A stretch of 42,200 nucleotides of DNA, from NCBI GenBank assembly GCA_018660685.1, contig JABJJW010000016.1, positions 1-42,200 on the forward strand, in the 5' to 3' direction. Within the stretch, counting starts at the first letter, position 1. Every line of letters starts with the position of its first letter. The notes beneath the pieces are model-generated. The model had not been told where the DNA came from, searched no databases, and was given only the letters and a program-made list of their open reading frames with translations. A program made the position numbers and the translations under genes. Positions 1 to 7,784 of this stretch are shown piece by piece. This stretch comes from Flavobacteriales bacterium. Lineage in GTDB: Bacteria; Bacteroidota; Bacteroidia; Flavobacteriales_G; Salibacteraceae.

Positions 1-274
1 AGAGGAGCCAGCAACGGAAGAAGCTCCAGCTGAAGAGGCTGCTGCACCAGCAGAGGAGCCAGCAACGGAAGAAGCTCCAGCTGAAGAGGCTGCTGCACTA
101 GCAGAGGAGCCAGCAACGGAAGAAGCTCCAGCTGAAGAGGCTGCTGCACCAGCAGAGGAGCCAGCAACGGAAGAAGCTCCAGCTGAAGAGGCTGCTGCAC
201 CAGCAGAAGAGCCAGCGAAGGAAGAAGCTCCAGCTGAGGAAAGTTCTAAAGAAGAAAAGAAAGGAAAGGCCTAA
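1..274 (+). CDS. rpsP: C-terminal tail of 30S ribosomal protein S16 (partial)
   Basis: The window opens inside a reading frame (codons from base 2) that ends with TAA at 272-274. What is visible is only a low-complexity acidic tail of Glu, Ala and Pro with Thr, ending in a short Ser/Lys/Glu-rich stretch. No S16 core is present, so the name rests on context: rimM follows directly, and rpsP-rimM is a conserved bacterial pair. Bacteroidota S16 proteins often carry an Ala/Glu-rich C-terminal extension. The tail is built from 51-bp tandem repeats, annotated separately. A terminator hairpin follows 25 bases after the stop. It could be another acidic-tailed protein, but the rimM neighbour makes S16 the best reading. 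Confidence 0.72.
   Translation, partial: EEPATEEAPAEEAAAPAEEPATEEAPAEEAAALAEEPATEEAPAEEAAAPAEEPATEEAPAEEAAAPAEEPAKEEAPAEESSKEEKKGKA
2..238 (+). repeat. 51-bp in-frame tandem repeat, four copies plus a partial fifth
   Basis: Full copies lie at 2-52, 53-103, 104-154 and 155-205. A partial, more diverged copy spans 206-238. Each copy encodes a 17-residue unit of Glu/Ala/Pro with one Thr. Copies 1, 3 and 4 appear identical at the nucleotide level. Copy 2 differs by one base that changes a Pro codon to Leu (CCA to CTA). The copies being this alike suggests recent expansion by slippage or unequal crossover. More copies may exist upstream of the window. Confidence 0.93.
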
Positions 275-299
275 GCCCTTTACGATTTAAATAGATTTG

Positions 300-330
300 A
301 AACCCTTCACCTTCGTGGAGGGTTTTTTTT
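300..330 (+). terminator. Rho-independent terminator between rpsP and rimM
   Basis: An imperfect stem formed by AAACCCTTCAC and GTGGAGGGTTT closes a four-base CTTC loop and is followed by eight T residues (323-330). The T-run ends immediately before the ATG of rimM at 331. The hairpin therefore ends the rpsP transcript while also forming the leader of rimM. Confidence 0.8.
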
Positions 331-822
331 ATGATGTATAAAGAGATAGGACATGTGATTAAGCCTCACGGCTTGAAAGGTGAGGTGGTTGTTTTGGTTG
401 AAGCATTTGCGGCAGACAGAGTTCAGAGTCTGAGTACAATATTTCTTGACCTCGGTGGATCGAAGGTGCCATTTCTGCTTCAACGTGTTAGTCCTTTGAG
501 GCCTGGACAATTCAAGCTCAGATTAACTGGTGTCGAGACCCAAGAGGAAGCGGAAAGATTGAGGAAGCTCCCGGTCTATTGTCTCCGAGATGACATTCCT
601 GACGAAGAGGATACTGATCTAACAGGTTTCATATTATTTAATCGAGGTGTGGAAGTTGGAAAGGTATTGGCGGTAATCGATAACAGTCTTCAAGTACTAT
701 TAGAAATCAAGACTGAAACAGGGGAATCATATGTGCCTCTCACTTCAGATTGGATCCTCGGAGTTGACGCTGAGGCGAAGAAATTAGATATGGACTTGCC
801 GGAAGGGTTGTTGGATATCTGA
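331..822 (+). CDS. rimM: Ribosome maturation factor RimM
   Basis: RimM binds ribosomal protein S19 and assists processing of 16S rRNA and assembly of the 30S head. The 163-residue product has the usual length and two domains. The N-terminal RimM domain begins with the conserved G-x-[IV]-x-K-x-HG-L-K-G-E-V pattern near residues 7-20. A PRC-barrel domain occupies roughly residues 95-163 and ends in the typical Leu/Pro-rich tail (DLPEGLLDI). Two consecutive ATG codons (331 and 334) are both possible starts. There is no clear Shine-Dalgarno sequence because the upstream bases are the T-run of a terminator. trmD, which follows rimM in many bacteria, is absent here. The gene ends one base from the convergent PUR-family gene. 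Confidence 0.95.
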   Translation: MMYKEIGHVIKPHGLKGEVVVLVEAFAADRVQSLSTIFLDLGGSKVPFLLQRVSPLRPGQFKLRLTGVETQEEAERLRKLPVYCLRDDIPDEEDTDLTGFILFNRGVEVGKVLAVIDNSLQVLLEIKTETGESYVPLTSDWILGVDAEAKKLDMDLPEGLLDI

Positions 823-823
823 G

Positions 824-1177
824 TTATTCCTCAGGATTTTTATTCCCGCTTCCAAGCTCCTCAAAACTGATATCAGTGAATTGGCTATCAAGTTTTGACT
901 CAAACTCACTTGACCGCTCCTTGTTAAGTTCAATTATTCGTCTGAAGGCATCTTCAAGAGCATCGGAGAACTTTTCAAAATCTTCTTTGTAGAGGAAAAT
1001 TTTGTGCTTTTGGTAACTGACAGACCCGTCATCTCCAAAACGCTTTTTGCTTTCAGTAATGGTCAGATAGTAGTCGTTACTTTTTGTGGAACGGACATCG
1101 AAAAAGTATGTTCGTTTGCCAGCTCTGACGGCGTTAGCGTAGATATCATCCCGGTCTTTAAATCCATTATCATCCAT
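824..1177 (-). CDS. PUR family DNA/RNA-binding protein (DUF3276)
   Basis: This 117-residue protein belongs to the DUF3276/PUR-alpha-like family widespread in Bacteroidota and related to the Borrelia regulator BpuR. The PUR core is recognisable from residue about 15 to 85: a beta-rich segment with RAGKRTYFFDVR, a middle 'DYYLTITESKKRF' stretch, and a 'HKIFLYKEDFEKF' strand-helix. The C-terminal tail is acidic. The family binds single-stranded nucleic acid, and BpuR is a nucleoid and post-transcriptional regulator. The role in this organism is inferred. The gene is convergent with rimM, with one base between stops, and lies downstream of the leftward ABC exporter gene. Confidence 0.88.
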   Translation of the reverse strand: MDDNGFKDRDDIYANAVRAGKRTYFFDVRSTKSNDYYLTITESKKRFGDDGSVSYQKHKIFLYKEDFEKFSDALEDAFRRIIELNKERSSEFESKLDSQFTDISFEELGSGNKNPEE

Positions 1178-1268
1178 CTTCTAATCAGTTAATTCTCAAA
1201 ATCTTTCACCGACAAAGACAAACATAGCAAAATATCCAACTGGCTAATGAATGGAACGGAGCATGGAA

Positions 1269-3065
1269 TTAGTCCTCAGCATTCATGATTTCAAGCTGCT
1301 GTTGCTCATGAATTTCGTGATAATATCCTCTCTTCGAAAGAAGATCTGTGTGCGATCCCTGCTCAATTATTTGACCGTCTTCAAGCACGATAATTTCGTT
1401 ACAGTGCTTCACAGAACTTACTCGATGGCTTATGATGATGGTCGTTTTGTCCTTCATGATCCGCTTCAAGTTATTTAGAATCCTTTCTTCTGTCTCTGTG
1501 TCAACAGCACTGAGACAATCATCAAAAATGAGCAACTGAGGCTGTTTAACGAGAGCTCTGGCAATGGAAATTCTCTGTTTTTGACCACCCGATAGAGTAA
1601 TCCCACGTTCTCCAACCCTCGTATCGAAGCCTTCAGTGAAACCTAAAATATTTTCATAAACCTCCGTGTCTTTGGCCGCTTCTACAACTCGCTCTTGACT
1701 AATGTTCTCAGAGGAGGTAGAAAAAGCAATGTTATTTCCAATAGTTTCTGAGAAGAGAAACACTTCCTGGGGGACATAACCAATTTGGTCTCTGTAACCA
1801 TCCAAGTTGAGTTCTTGAATGGGCGTGCCATCAACCAAGATTTCTCCCTCGTGTACATCATATAGACGACAAATCAAATTGGCAATGGTGGATTTACCAC
1901 TTCCTGTATGGCCAAGAATTGCCAAGCTTTTCCCAGGTGAGACACTGAAGCTTAAATCTCGAACAGCGCGGACTCCAGAATCAGGATAGGTGAAGTGCAC
2001 TCCTTTAAATTCAACGTTTCCTTTCAATTCGAATGAAGTGTCACTGGGTGAGACAATATCTGCTGGCGTGTTTATAAATTCATTGATCCTCTTTTGACTG
2101 GCAGCCGCACGCTGAACCAAAGAAGTAACCCAGCCTACGCTGGCTACGGGCCAAGTGAGCATATTTACGTAAATGACAAATTCTGCAATGTTTCCGGGTG
2201 AAACTTTGCCTTCCATTGCTAATTGACCACCTATGTAAATAGTGAGGATGGTGGATAATCCAATAAGCAGAATCATGGTCGGCATGAAGAGCGCATTGAC
2301 CCTAACTAAGTCGAGTGATTTGTTTTTATATCCATTGCAGAGTTCGGTAAACTCAAGCTCTCTTTCTGGAATTCTGTTGTAGGCTTTGATCACCCTAATT
2401 CCACTGAACGCCTCTTGAACGAATGTGCTCAGATCACTCAGCTTTTCTTGAACTCTTTCACTGCGCTGATTGATCTGTCGCGAAACCCAATAAATAAGCA
2501 CCGCAAGAATTGGTAAGGGAGTGAGCACAAAGGCTGTTAAGAGTGGGTTTACGCTCAACATCGTAATAATGACCATGACGAACAGAATGACCATGTTTAT
2601 AGTGTACATAATGGCTGGCCCTAAGTACATTCTCACACGGCTTACATCTTCGCTGATTCGATTCATTAAATCACCCGTGTTATTCACTTTGTAAAACCCG
2701 ATGTGCAAATGCTGGTAGTGATCAAAAACATCATTTTTGAGATCAAATTCGATCAGGCGGCTCATGACAATAATGGTCTGCCGCATGAGGTAGGTGAAAA
2801 CCCCCTTCATCAAGGCTAAAATCACAACAAGGCCAGAGAAGAGAAGAACTGCTTTTGTCAAGGCAGAAGAATAGAAAGGCTGAAATTCTGGGGTGTTGAA
2901 AATGGCATTTACCACTAACGTGTCCTGCACAAAGTCAATCGCATATCGAATGACTTGGGCTGGAAAGATTCCGAATAAATTAGAAATGACAACGAAGACT
3001 ATCCCACTAGCTAAATGGCGTTTATAATGCCAGAAATACTTGTTTAACTGAGATAGTTCGTTCAT
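1269..3065 (-). CDS. ABC exporter, fused permease and ATPase (MsbA/BmrC type)
   Basis: This is a 598-residue half-transporter. An N-terminal exporter domain of about 330 residues has six predicted transmembrane helices, beginning near residue 20. It is followed by an ABC ATPase. Visible ATPase motifs are Walker A GHTGSGKST (around residue 385), a Q-loop in YVPQEVFLF, the signature LSGGQKQR, Walker B LLIFDD and the H-loop ISHR. The residue after the Walker B Asp, normally the catalytic Glu, is Asp here (FDDCLSAVD). That substitution is seen in degenerate sites of heterodimeric exporters such as BmrC/YheI. No partner half-transporter is adjacent. The substrate (lipid, drug or peptide) cannot be told. 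A promoter with -33 and -7 boxes lies about 60 bases upstream. Confidence 0.92.
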   Translation of the reverse strand: MNELSQLNKYFWHYKRHLASGIVFVVISNLFGIFPAQVIRYAIDFVQDTLVVNAIFNTPEFQPFYSSALTKAVLLFSGLVVILALMKGVFTYLMRQTIIVMSRLIEFDLKNDVFDHYQHLHIGFYKVNNTGDLMNRISEDVSRVRMYLGPAIMYTINMVILFVMVIITMLSVNPLLTAFVLTPLPILAVLIYWVSRQINQRSERVQEKLSDLSTFVQEAFSGIRVIKAYNRIPERELEFTELCNGYKNKSLDLVRVNALFMPTMILLIGLSTILTIYIGGQLAMEGKVSPGNIAEFVIYVNMLTWPVASVGWVTSLVQRAAASQKRINEFINTPADIVSPSDTSFELKGNVEFKGVHFTYPDSGVRAVRDLSFSVSPGKSLAILGHTGSGKSTIANLICRLYDVHEGEILVDGTPIQELNLDGYRDQIGYVPQEVFLFSETIGNNIAFSTSSENISQERVVEAAKDTEVYENILGFTEGFDTRVGERGITLSGGQKQRISIARALVKQPQLLIFDDCLSAVDTETEERILNNLKRIMKDKTTIIISHRVSSVKHCNEIIVLEDGQIIEQGSHTDLLSKRGYYHEIHEQQQLEIMNAED

Positions 3066-3107
3066 TTATGCTTTTGTTCTCGAGCTTTTACTGAGGCTTA
3101 TTAAGTA

Positions 3108-3115
3108 TACATTTG
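3108..3115 (+). promoter_or_regulatory. Candidate -7 box for the leucine dehydrogenase operon
   Basis: TACATTTG matches the Bacteroidota -7 consensus TAnnTTTG exactly. It would start transcription near 3122 and give a leader of about 70 bases before the TTG at 3192. I see no good -33 TTG at 17-23 bases upstream, so support is partial. The box is one arm of an inverted repeat with the leftward promoter. Confidence 0.4.
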
Positions 3116-3133
3116 CCGCGCCAAGAACACGGG

Positions 3134-3161
3134 CAAATGTAAGGGAACGTCGAACAGACAA
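3134..3161 (-). promoter_or_regulatory. Promoter for the leftward ABC exporter gene
   Basis: Reading the minus strand, TTG (3161-3159), a 17-base spacer and TACATTTG (3141-3134) match the flavobacterial -33/-7 promoter pattern. The expected start is near 3128, about 60 bases before the ABC exporter ATG at 3065. Confidence 0.55.
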
Positions 3162-3191
3162 TTCTTACTTAACAGGTTCTTTAAAAATTAG

Positions 3192-4280
3192 TTGACTTTG
3201 GATACTTCAACAGCTACAGCGCTAACTCCCATGTCTGAAATGGGACACGAGCAAGTCGTTTTTTGCAACGATCCCCATACTGGGTTAAAAGCAATTATTG
3301 GAATTCACAACACTTTACTCGGACCAGCCCTTGGAGGCACGCGGATGTGGGTATACGAATCAGAAGCAGCTGCGCTGACTGACGTTCTTCGTCTCTCGCG
3401 TGGTATGTCTTACAAGGCTGCTATCTCTGGCTTAAATCTAGGTGGAGGTAAGGCAGTTATCATCGGCGATTCGAGGAAGATTAAAAACGAAGCACTCATG
3501 CGTCGTTTTGGATCGTTCGTAGATTCCCTTGGAGGTAAATACATCACCGCCGAGGATGTTGGAATGACCACCAAGGACATGGAGTATATCCATATGGAAA
3601 CTGATCATGTGGTAGGTATTCCTGAATCGCTGGGAGGAGGAGGTGATCCATCACCTGTGACTGCGTACGGAGTTTATATGGGAATGAAAGCTGCCGCGAA
3701 GAAGGCCTATGGCACAGACAAATTGGAAGGCAAGAAAGTACTGGTTCAAGGCGCTGGAAATGTTGGGGGCTATCTTGTAGACCACCTCATGGAAGAAGGA
3801 GCAAGTGTTATGATTGCCGACATTTTTAAAGATAAAATTGACAAAATCACGACTCAGCATTCAAATGTAGAAGTTGTGGATCCTTATAACATTGCGTCGA
3901 TTAACATGGACATATATGCGCCATGCGCACTTGGGGCAACAATCAACGATGAGACCATTGATCAACTCACATGTCAAATAATTGCCGGAGCTGCCAATAA
4001 TCAGCTTGCTGATGAAGACAAACACGGCGCAGCTTTGATTAAAAAAGGCATCATTTACGCGCCTGATTACTTGATTAATGCTGGTGGACTTATTAATTGT
4101 TACAGTGAATTAGAAGGATACAATCGCAAGCGAGCGCTGGAACAAGCTGAAAACATATTTGATACGACCCTGGAGGTGCTGAATCAATCACAATCCACCG
4201 GTAAGTCTTCACACTTGATTGCAAACGAGATGGCCGAGGCTAGGATCGATAGCACTGCTCAAATCCACCGAAGCCTGTAA
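3192..4280 (+). CDS. Leucine dehydrogenase (Glu/Leu/Phe/Val dehydrogenase family)
   Basis: This NAD-dependent oxidative deaminase would convert branched-chain amino acids to 2-oxo acids, the first step of leucine, valine and isoleucine breakdown, and is reversible. The 362-residue length fits leucine dehydrogenases. The N-terminal dimerisation domain carries GPALGGTRMW and SGLNLGGGKAVI, which holds the catalytic lysine. The Rossmann domain has VLVQGAGNVGGYL (GxGxxG) near residue 185. Later come GAANNQL and the family's INAGGLINC. The chosen start is TTG at 3192. An in-frame ATG at 3231 would remove 13 residues, but family members commonly have some residues before the GHEQVVFC segment. Its stop overlaps the nusB ATG by one base (TAATG), suggesting translational coupling. 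Confidence 0.93.
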   Translation: MTLDTSTATALTPMSEMGHEQVVFCNDPHTGLKAIIGIHNTLLGPALGGTRMWVYESEAAALTDVLRLSRGMSYKAAISGLNLGGGKAVIIGDSRKIKNEALMRRFGSFVDSLGGKYITAEDVGMTTKDMEYIHMETDHVVGIPESLGGGGDPSPVTAYGVYMGMKAAAKKAYGTDKLEGKKVLVQGAGNVGGYLVDHLMEEGASVMIADIFKDKIDKITTQHSNVEVVDPYNIASINMDIYAPCALGATINDETIDQLTCQIIAGAANNQLADEDKHGAALIKKGIIYAPDYLINAGGLINCYSELEGYNRKRALEQAENIFDTTLEVLNQSQSTGKSSHLIANEMAEARIDSTAQIHRSL

Positions 4281-5251
4281 TGAGAAAAGGACTTCCCTCG
4301 TTGATCAACCGCCGTTTCCTGAGGATCAAGGTATTCCAAGGCATCTATTCCTATCATCGGACAGAAAATGCTGATTTGGTAAAAATCGAAAAGGACATTT
4401 TCGAAAGCATCAACAAGGTCTATGACCTCTATTTATATCTGATCAAACTATTGATGCACGTTCACCGAGCATCTAAGGAAATTGTTGAGCAAAACAGAAA
4501 TAAGAAACTACCCAGCCGAGAAGACCTGAACCCTAATCTTCGTTTCGTTCAGAATCGAGTGCTCAATGCGCTCAAGGATAATGTTCAGTTGAAGCAATTG
4601 ATGAAGCTGCGCGAAATTAAATGGGACGAAGATCATGATGACGTTCGTAAGATTTTCAAGTTATTTCGAGAAGATGAAGCATATCAGCTCTATTTGATTC
4701 GAGAGGATGAGAGCTTGGAAATTGACAAAGAAATCGTCATCAAACTCTTTAGGGAGTATTTAGGGGTGAATGAGATTATTCATTCTGTACTCGAGGAGAA
4801 AGACATTTACTGGCAGGATGATCTTCCCATTGCAGCGATCACGATTATCAAGACAATTCAAGATCTTCCTGAAATTGAGACAAAGAACATTTCCATTTTA
4901 GCGGATCTTTATAAAACAAAAAAAGAGGATCAACAATTTGTGAAAGAATTGCTGAACAAGTCCATCACATTTGGAGATGACTACAGTGAACTTGTAGCAA
5001 CCCACGCTGATAATTGGGAAACAGACCGTATTGCTCTTCTCGACATGATACTGATGAAAATGGCTTTGAGTGAACTCGAACACTTCCCGACGATTCCAAT
5101 TAAAGTTTCGCTTAACGAATACATTGAACTTGCCAAGGTTTATAGCACGCCAAAGAGCAAAGTTTTTATCAATGGTGTATTGGATAAGCTCGTTGCAGAA
5201 ATGAAGGGGAGCAAGAGAATCAATAAGAGCGGAAGAGGGCTTGTTGAGTGA
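4280..5251 (+). CDS. nusB: Transcription antitermination protein NusB (long Bacteroidota form)
   Basis: NusB pairs with NusE (S10) on boxA RNA to support antitermination of rRNA operons. At 323 residues the product is about twice the length of E. coli NusB. Bacteroidota NusB typically has this length, with an N-terminal helical extension. The NusB fold is clearest in the C-terminal third: TDRIALLDMILMKMALSEL, PIKVSLNEYIELAKVYSTP and the final KVFINGVLDKLV, which matches the usual FVNGVLDKI helix. The first residues (RRFLRIKVFQGIYSY) match the family's RxxxRxxxxQxLY start. The gene begins inside the stop of leucine dehydrogenase and is followed by the DUF1573-yajC-ybbR-coaE set, an order common in Bacteroidota. 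Confidence 0.93.
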   Translation: MRKGLPSLINRRFLRIKVFQGIYSYHRTENADLVKIEKDIFESINKVYDLYLYLIKLLMHVHRASKEIVEQNRNKKLPSREDLNPNLRFVQNRVLNALKDNVQLKQLMKLREIKWDEDHDDVRKIFKLFREDEAYQLYLIREDESLEIDKEIVIKLFREYLGVNEIIHSVLEEKDIYWQDDLPIAAITIIKTIQDLPEIETKNISILADLYKTKKEDQQFVKELLNKSITFGDDYSELVATHADNWETDRIALLDMILMKMALSELEHFPTIPIKVSLNEYIELAKVYSTPKSKVFINGVLDKLVAEMKGSKRINKSGRGLVE

Positions 5252-5297
5252 TTTGTTAAGTATTTCACAAGAGCAGAAAATGAACTCACTACAGGCC

Positions 5298-5305
5298 TAT
5301 TTTTG
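5298..5305 (+). promoter_or_regulatory. Candidate -7 box upstream of the DUF1573 gene
   Basis: TATTTTTG fits TAnnTTTG and lies 15 bases before the ATG at 5321, so any transcript would have a very short leader. No clear -33 TTG is present at the right distance. It could be an internal promoter of the nusB-coaE cluster. Confidence 0.3.
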
Positions 5306-5320
5306 CGCATCTTATAATGA

Positions 5321-5809
5321 ATGAAGAACATGAATAAACTAGTTATTACCAGCCTTGCACTCACGTTGGTACTTGGGTCATGCACAGGTGGAGAATCGAC
5401 AGAAGGGGAATCAGCTTTGACGACGGAAAATGTAGAGTCAACAACGTCAATAGAATTTGCTGAAGAAGCTTTCGACTTCGGAACGATCACCCAGGGAGAG
5501 AAGGTAAATCACGTATTCAAGTTTACCAATACGGGCGAGTCTGACTTGGTCATTGTGTCCGCTAAAGGCAGTTGTGGTTGCACTGTTCCTGAATGGCCTA
5601 AGGAGCCAATATCACCTGGAGAATCTGGTGATATCCAAGTTATTTTCAGTTCAGAAGGAAAGAAAGGCAAGCAACATAAGCGAGTATCCATTATTGCGAA
5701 TACTGAGCCTGCAACGTCGGTTATTGCTATAAAAGGAGAGATTCTCACTCCAGATGCCGAACCAGAAGCTCCAGTCGAAGAAGAAACAACAGAACAAACA
5801 GAATCATAA
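5321..5809 (+). CDS. DUF1573 domain lipoprotein
   Basis: The 162-residue product starts with a lipoprotein signal: Met-Lys-Asn, a hydrophobic stretch, then LGSC as lipobox with the cysteine near residue 21. The acidic Ser/Thr/Glu linker that follows is typical of Bacteroidota surface-exposed lipoproteins. The DUF1573 domain (residues about 50-140) is an immunoglobulin-like beta-sandwich recognisable from FDFGTITQGEKVNHVFKFTN and GSCGCTVPEWP. The C-terminus is Glu/Thr/Pro-rich. The molecular function is unknown. DUF1573 genes next to nusB and yajC recur in Bacteroidota, so a cell-envelope role is inferred. The stop overlaps the yajC ATG by one base. Confidence 0.9.
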   Translation: MKNMNKLVITSLALTLVLGSCTGGESTEGESALTTENVESTTSIEFAEEAFDFGTITQGEKVNHVFKFTNTGESDLVIVSAKGSCGCTVPEWPKEPISPGESGDIQVIFSSEGKKGKQHKRVSIIANTEPATSVIAIKGEILTPDAEPEAPVEEETTEQTES

Positions 5810-6141
5810 TGAACAATTCTATCAACTCAATTATTCTTCAAGCATCAGGTGATGGTGGTCTCATCAACATCTTCATGCTCGTCGCAATTGTTGTTGTCTT
5901 TTACTTTTTCATGATCAGACCTCAAGCGAAGAAAGCCAAGGATGCTAAGAAATTTAGAGAGGCTTTGGGCAAAGGAGATAAGGTTATTACCATTGGAGGA
6001 ATTCATGGTAAGATCATCGAGGTTAAAGAACAATATGTCCAAATTCAAATCGCCAATGGCGTTGAAATCAAAGTGTCTAAATCTGCGGTTTCTCCTGAAA
6101 TGACTTCAGGATCAGGTGAGAGCGAGTTACAGAAGAAGTAG
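5809..6141 (+). CDS. yajC: Preprotein translocase subunit YajC
   Basis: YajC is an inner-membrane accessory of the Sec translocon, associated with SecDF. The 110-residue product has a single transmembrane helix (about residues 20-40, IFMLVAIVVVFYFFMIRP) immediately followed by the family hallmark FFMIRPQAKKAK. A soluble KOW-like small domain follows (GDKVITIGGIHGKI, VQIQIANGVEIKVSKSAV). Length and motif order are standard. The ATG overlaps the upstream TAA (TAATG), and a terminator follows, so it probably closes a nusB-DUF1573-yajC transcript. Confidence 0.96.
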   Translation: MNNSINSIILQASGDGGLINIFMLVAIVVVFYFFMIRPQAKKAKDAKKFREALGKGDKVITIGGIHGKIIEVKEQYVQIQIANGVEIKVSKSAVSPEMTSGSGESELQKK

Positions 6142-6160
6142 AAGATTCTTTACTATTGAC

Positions 6161-6191
6161 AACCTCTTCGATCTTTCGGGGAGGTTTTTTT
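6161..6191 (+). terminator. Rho-independent terminator after yajC
   Basis: The arms AACCTC and GAGGTT (6161-6166 and 6181-6186) enclose a loop with an inner CG/CG pairing. Together with the end of the right arm, a T-run occupies 6185-6191. It lies 19 bases after the yajC stop and 25 bases before the next ATG. Confidence 0.75.
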
Positions 6192-6216
6192 ATGATTAAA
6201 CTTTAGGTTTGAACAC

Positions 6217-7206
6217 ATGGCTAGGGAGTCGTTTTTAAGTGTCAAGGATATATTTCAAGATCGACGGAAGTTGACTGTCTTTATTATGTGCTTGAGCCTT
6301 TCGATTTTTATGTGGCTCCTTATTTCATTGGGGAAGCAGTACAACTCAACGCTGGTTGTACCCGTTCAATACGTGAATTTTCCTGAAAACAAAACCTTGC
6401 TCAACGACGTTCCTCAAGAACTCGGAATTAATGTGAGCGGAACCGGTTACGATTTACTTCAGTATGCCGACGAGCTTATTGATGACACACTCATCGTGAA
6501 TCTCGATCATCTGAATATTGCAATAATGGGCGGCTATCAGCGTGGATCGCTCAATCCATTAGAAATAAGCAAAGATTTACAAGATCGATTGCAAGGCATG
6601 TTAGCGATCAATGCGGTACTAACTGATAGTATTCGCTTTGTTTTTGATCTGAAGGTTGCACGGGTCATTCCTATCAAACCCGTTGTTGATTTCAAAGTTC
6701 CTTCCGGCTTCGTGACGATTGATTCCGCAATTGCCACCCCATCCGATGTGGAGATATTCGGAGCATTGTCCATTCTTGAAGATTTGGAATTTTTAGAAAC
6801 ATCTCCACTTAACCTTGGCCAACTTGAGAAAACGGCTGCTGTGCGTGTTGCGCTTTCAAGGTCAGTCATTGGGCAAGACGCTGAGTTGCCTTTTGATTCT
6901 GTTGATGTTCTTGTGGATATTGAGCGTTTGACAGAAAAGCGACTCATGATCAAACCCGAAGTGGTCAACCTTCCAGACTCTATTGACCTGCTTACATTTC
7001 CAAATACTATTGAGGTAATATCTCAAGTTCCTCTTCGCCACTATGACGATGTACTTGAGAAAGATTTTAAATTGGTAGTCGACTATACCAAGCTCCAGAA
7101 AGGATACCCTGTTTTACCAGTAGACCTTCTCGAATGGACGAGCAAAGCGATCAAGGTGAGCCTTCAGCCAAATGAGGTGGAACTTGTAATCTCTCGCAAA
7201 GAATGA
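6217..7206 (+). CDS. YbbR-like domain-containing membrane protein
   Basis: The 329-residue product has an N-terminal membrane anchor at about residues 19-40 (LTVFIMCLSLSIFMWLLISL), then an extracytoplasmic region with YbbR-type repeats. Signs of these are VPVQYVNFPENKTLLNDVPQ, the repeated pattern of short beta strands, and SFVTIDS-like segments such as PSGFVTIDSAIATPSDVEIFG. In Firmicutes, YbbR/CdaR regulates the diadenylate cyclase CdaA, but no cdaA gene is adjacent here. In Bacteroidota ybbR-like genes commonly sit between yajC and coaE, as here. The gene overlaps coaE by four bases (ATGA). Confidence 0.85.
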   Translation: MARESFLSVKDIFQDRRKLTVFIMCLSLSIFMWLLISLGKQYNSTLVVPVQYVNFPENKTLLNDVPQELGINVSGTGYDLLQYADELIDDTLIVNLDHLNIAIMGGYQRGSLNPLEISKDLQDRLQGMLAINAVLTDSIRFVFDLKVARVIPIKPVVDFKVPSGFVTIDSAIATPSDVEIFGALSILEDLEFLETSPLNLGQLEKTAAVRVALSRSVIGQDAELPFDSVDVLVDIERLTEKRLMIKPEVVNLPDSIDLLTFPNTIEVISQVPLRHYDDVLEKDFKLVVDYTKLQKGYPVLPVDLLEWTSKAIKVSLQPNEVELVISRKE

Positions 7207-7784
7207 AGCGGATTGGCTTAACTGGTGGAATTGGTTCAGGAAAGACGACGGTCGCTCAAATTTTCAAAACGCTATCTATTCCTGTTTTTGAAGCCGACAA
7301 TGTCAGTCGTGAACTGCTTCAAAGTAATCAGTTGGTTGTCAGTGAGGTGAAATTACTCTTAGGAGATGACGTCTATGTTAATGAGCAAGCTGACCGTTCA
7401 GCCATTGCTCAAATTGTATTCAACGATTCATCCAAGCTGAAGGCTTTAAATGGCATACTTCATCCAGCAGTATTCAGTTCATTTCAAAAATGGAGCGATG
7501 ATTTCAATGATCGAGTTCCTTACTGCATCAAGGAAGCAGCAATTCTATTTGAAAGCGGTGGTTCTGAACAATGCGACGAAGTGATCTCCGTGACCGCGCC
7601 GATTGATCTTCGCATAAAACGTGTTATGAATAGGGATGAAGTAAGCAAGGAAGAAGTGGAGGCGCGGATGGCAAATCAACTATCCGAACAGGAAATTACG
7701 ACCAAGAGCGATCATATTATCGTCAACGATGGGGTTGAAGCGCTCATTCCTCAAGTGCTCCGAATTCACTCGCTATTTTCTTAA
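7203..7784 (+). CDS. coaE: Dephospho-CoA kinase
   Basis: CoaE phosphorylates the 3'-hydroxyl of dephospho-CoA, the last step of coenzyme A synthesis. The 193-residue protein has normal length. The P-loop is GLTGGIGSGKTT at residues 5-16. The substrate-binding FEADNVSREL segment (usually DAD or EAD followed by SRxL) follows near residue 30. The conserved LHPAVFSSF motif lies at about residue 85, and a lid-like segment with RIKRVMNRD follows near residue 140. The start codon overlaps the ybbR-like stop by four bases. The 3' end overlaps the convergent rlmD gene by 12 bases. Confidence 0.95.
   Translation: MKRIGLTGGIGSGKTTVAQIFKTLSIPVFEADNVSRELLQSNQLVVSEVKLLLGDDVYVNEQADRSAIAQIVFNDSSKLKALNGILHPAVFSSFQKWSDDFNDRVPYCIKEAAILFESGGSEQCDEVISVTAPIDLRIKRVMNRDEVSKEEVEARMANQLSEQEITTKSDHIIVNDGVEALIPQVLRIHSLFS

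Noticed and set aside
2-238. 51-bp direct repeats as a CRISPR array
   Set aside because: The copies are contiguous with no unique spacers, keep one reading frame and end in a stop codon, so they are coding repeats.
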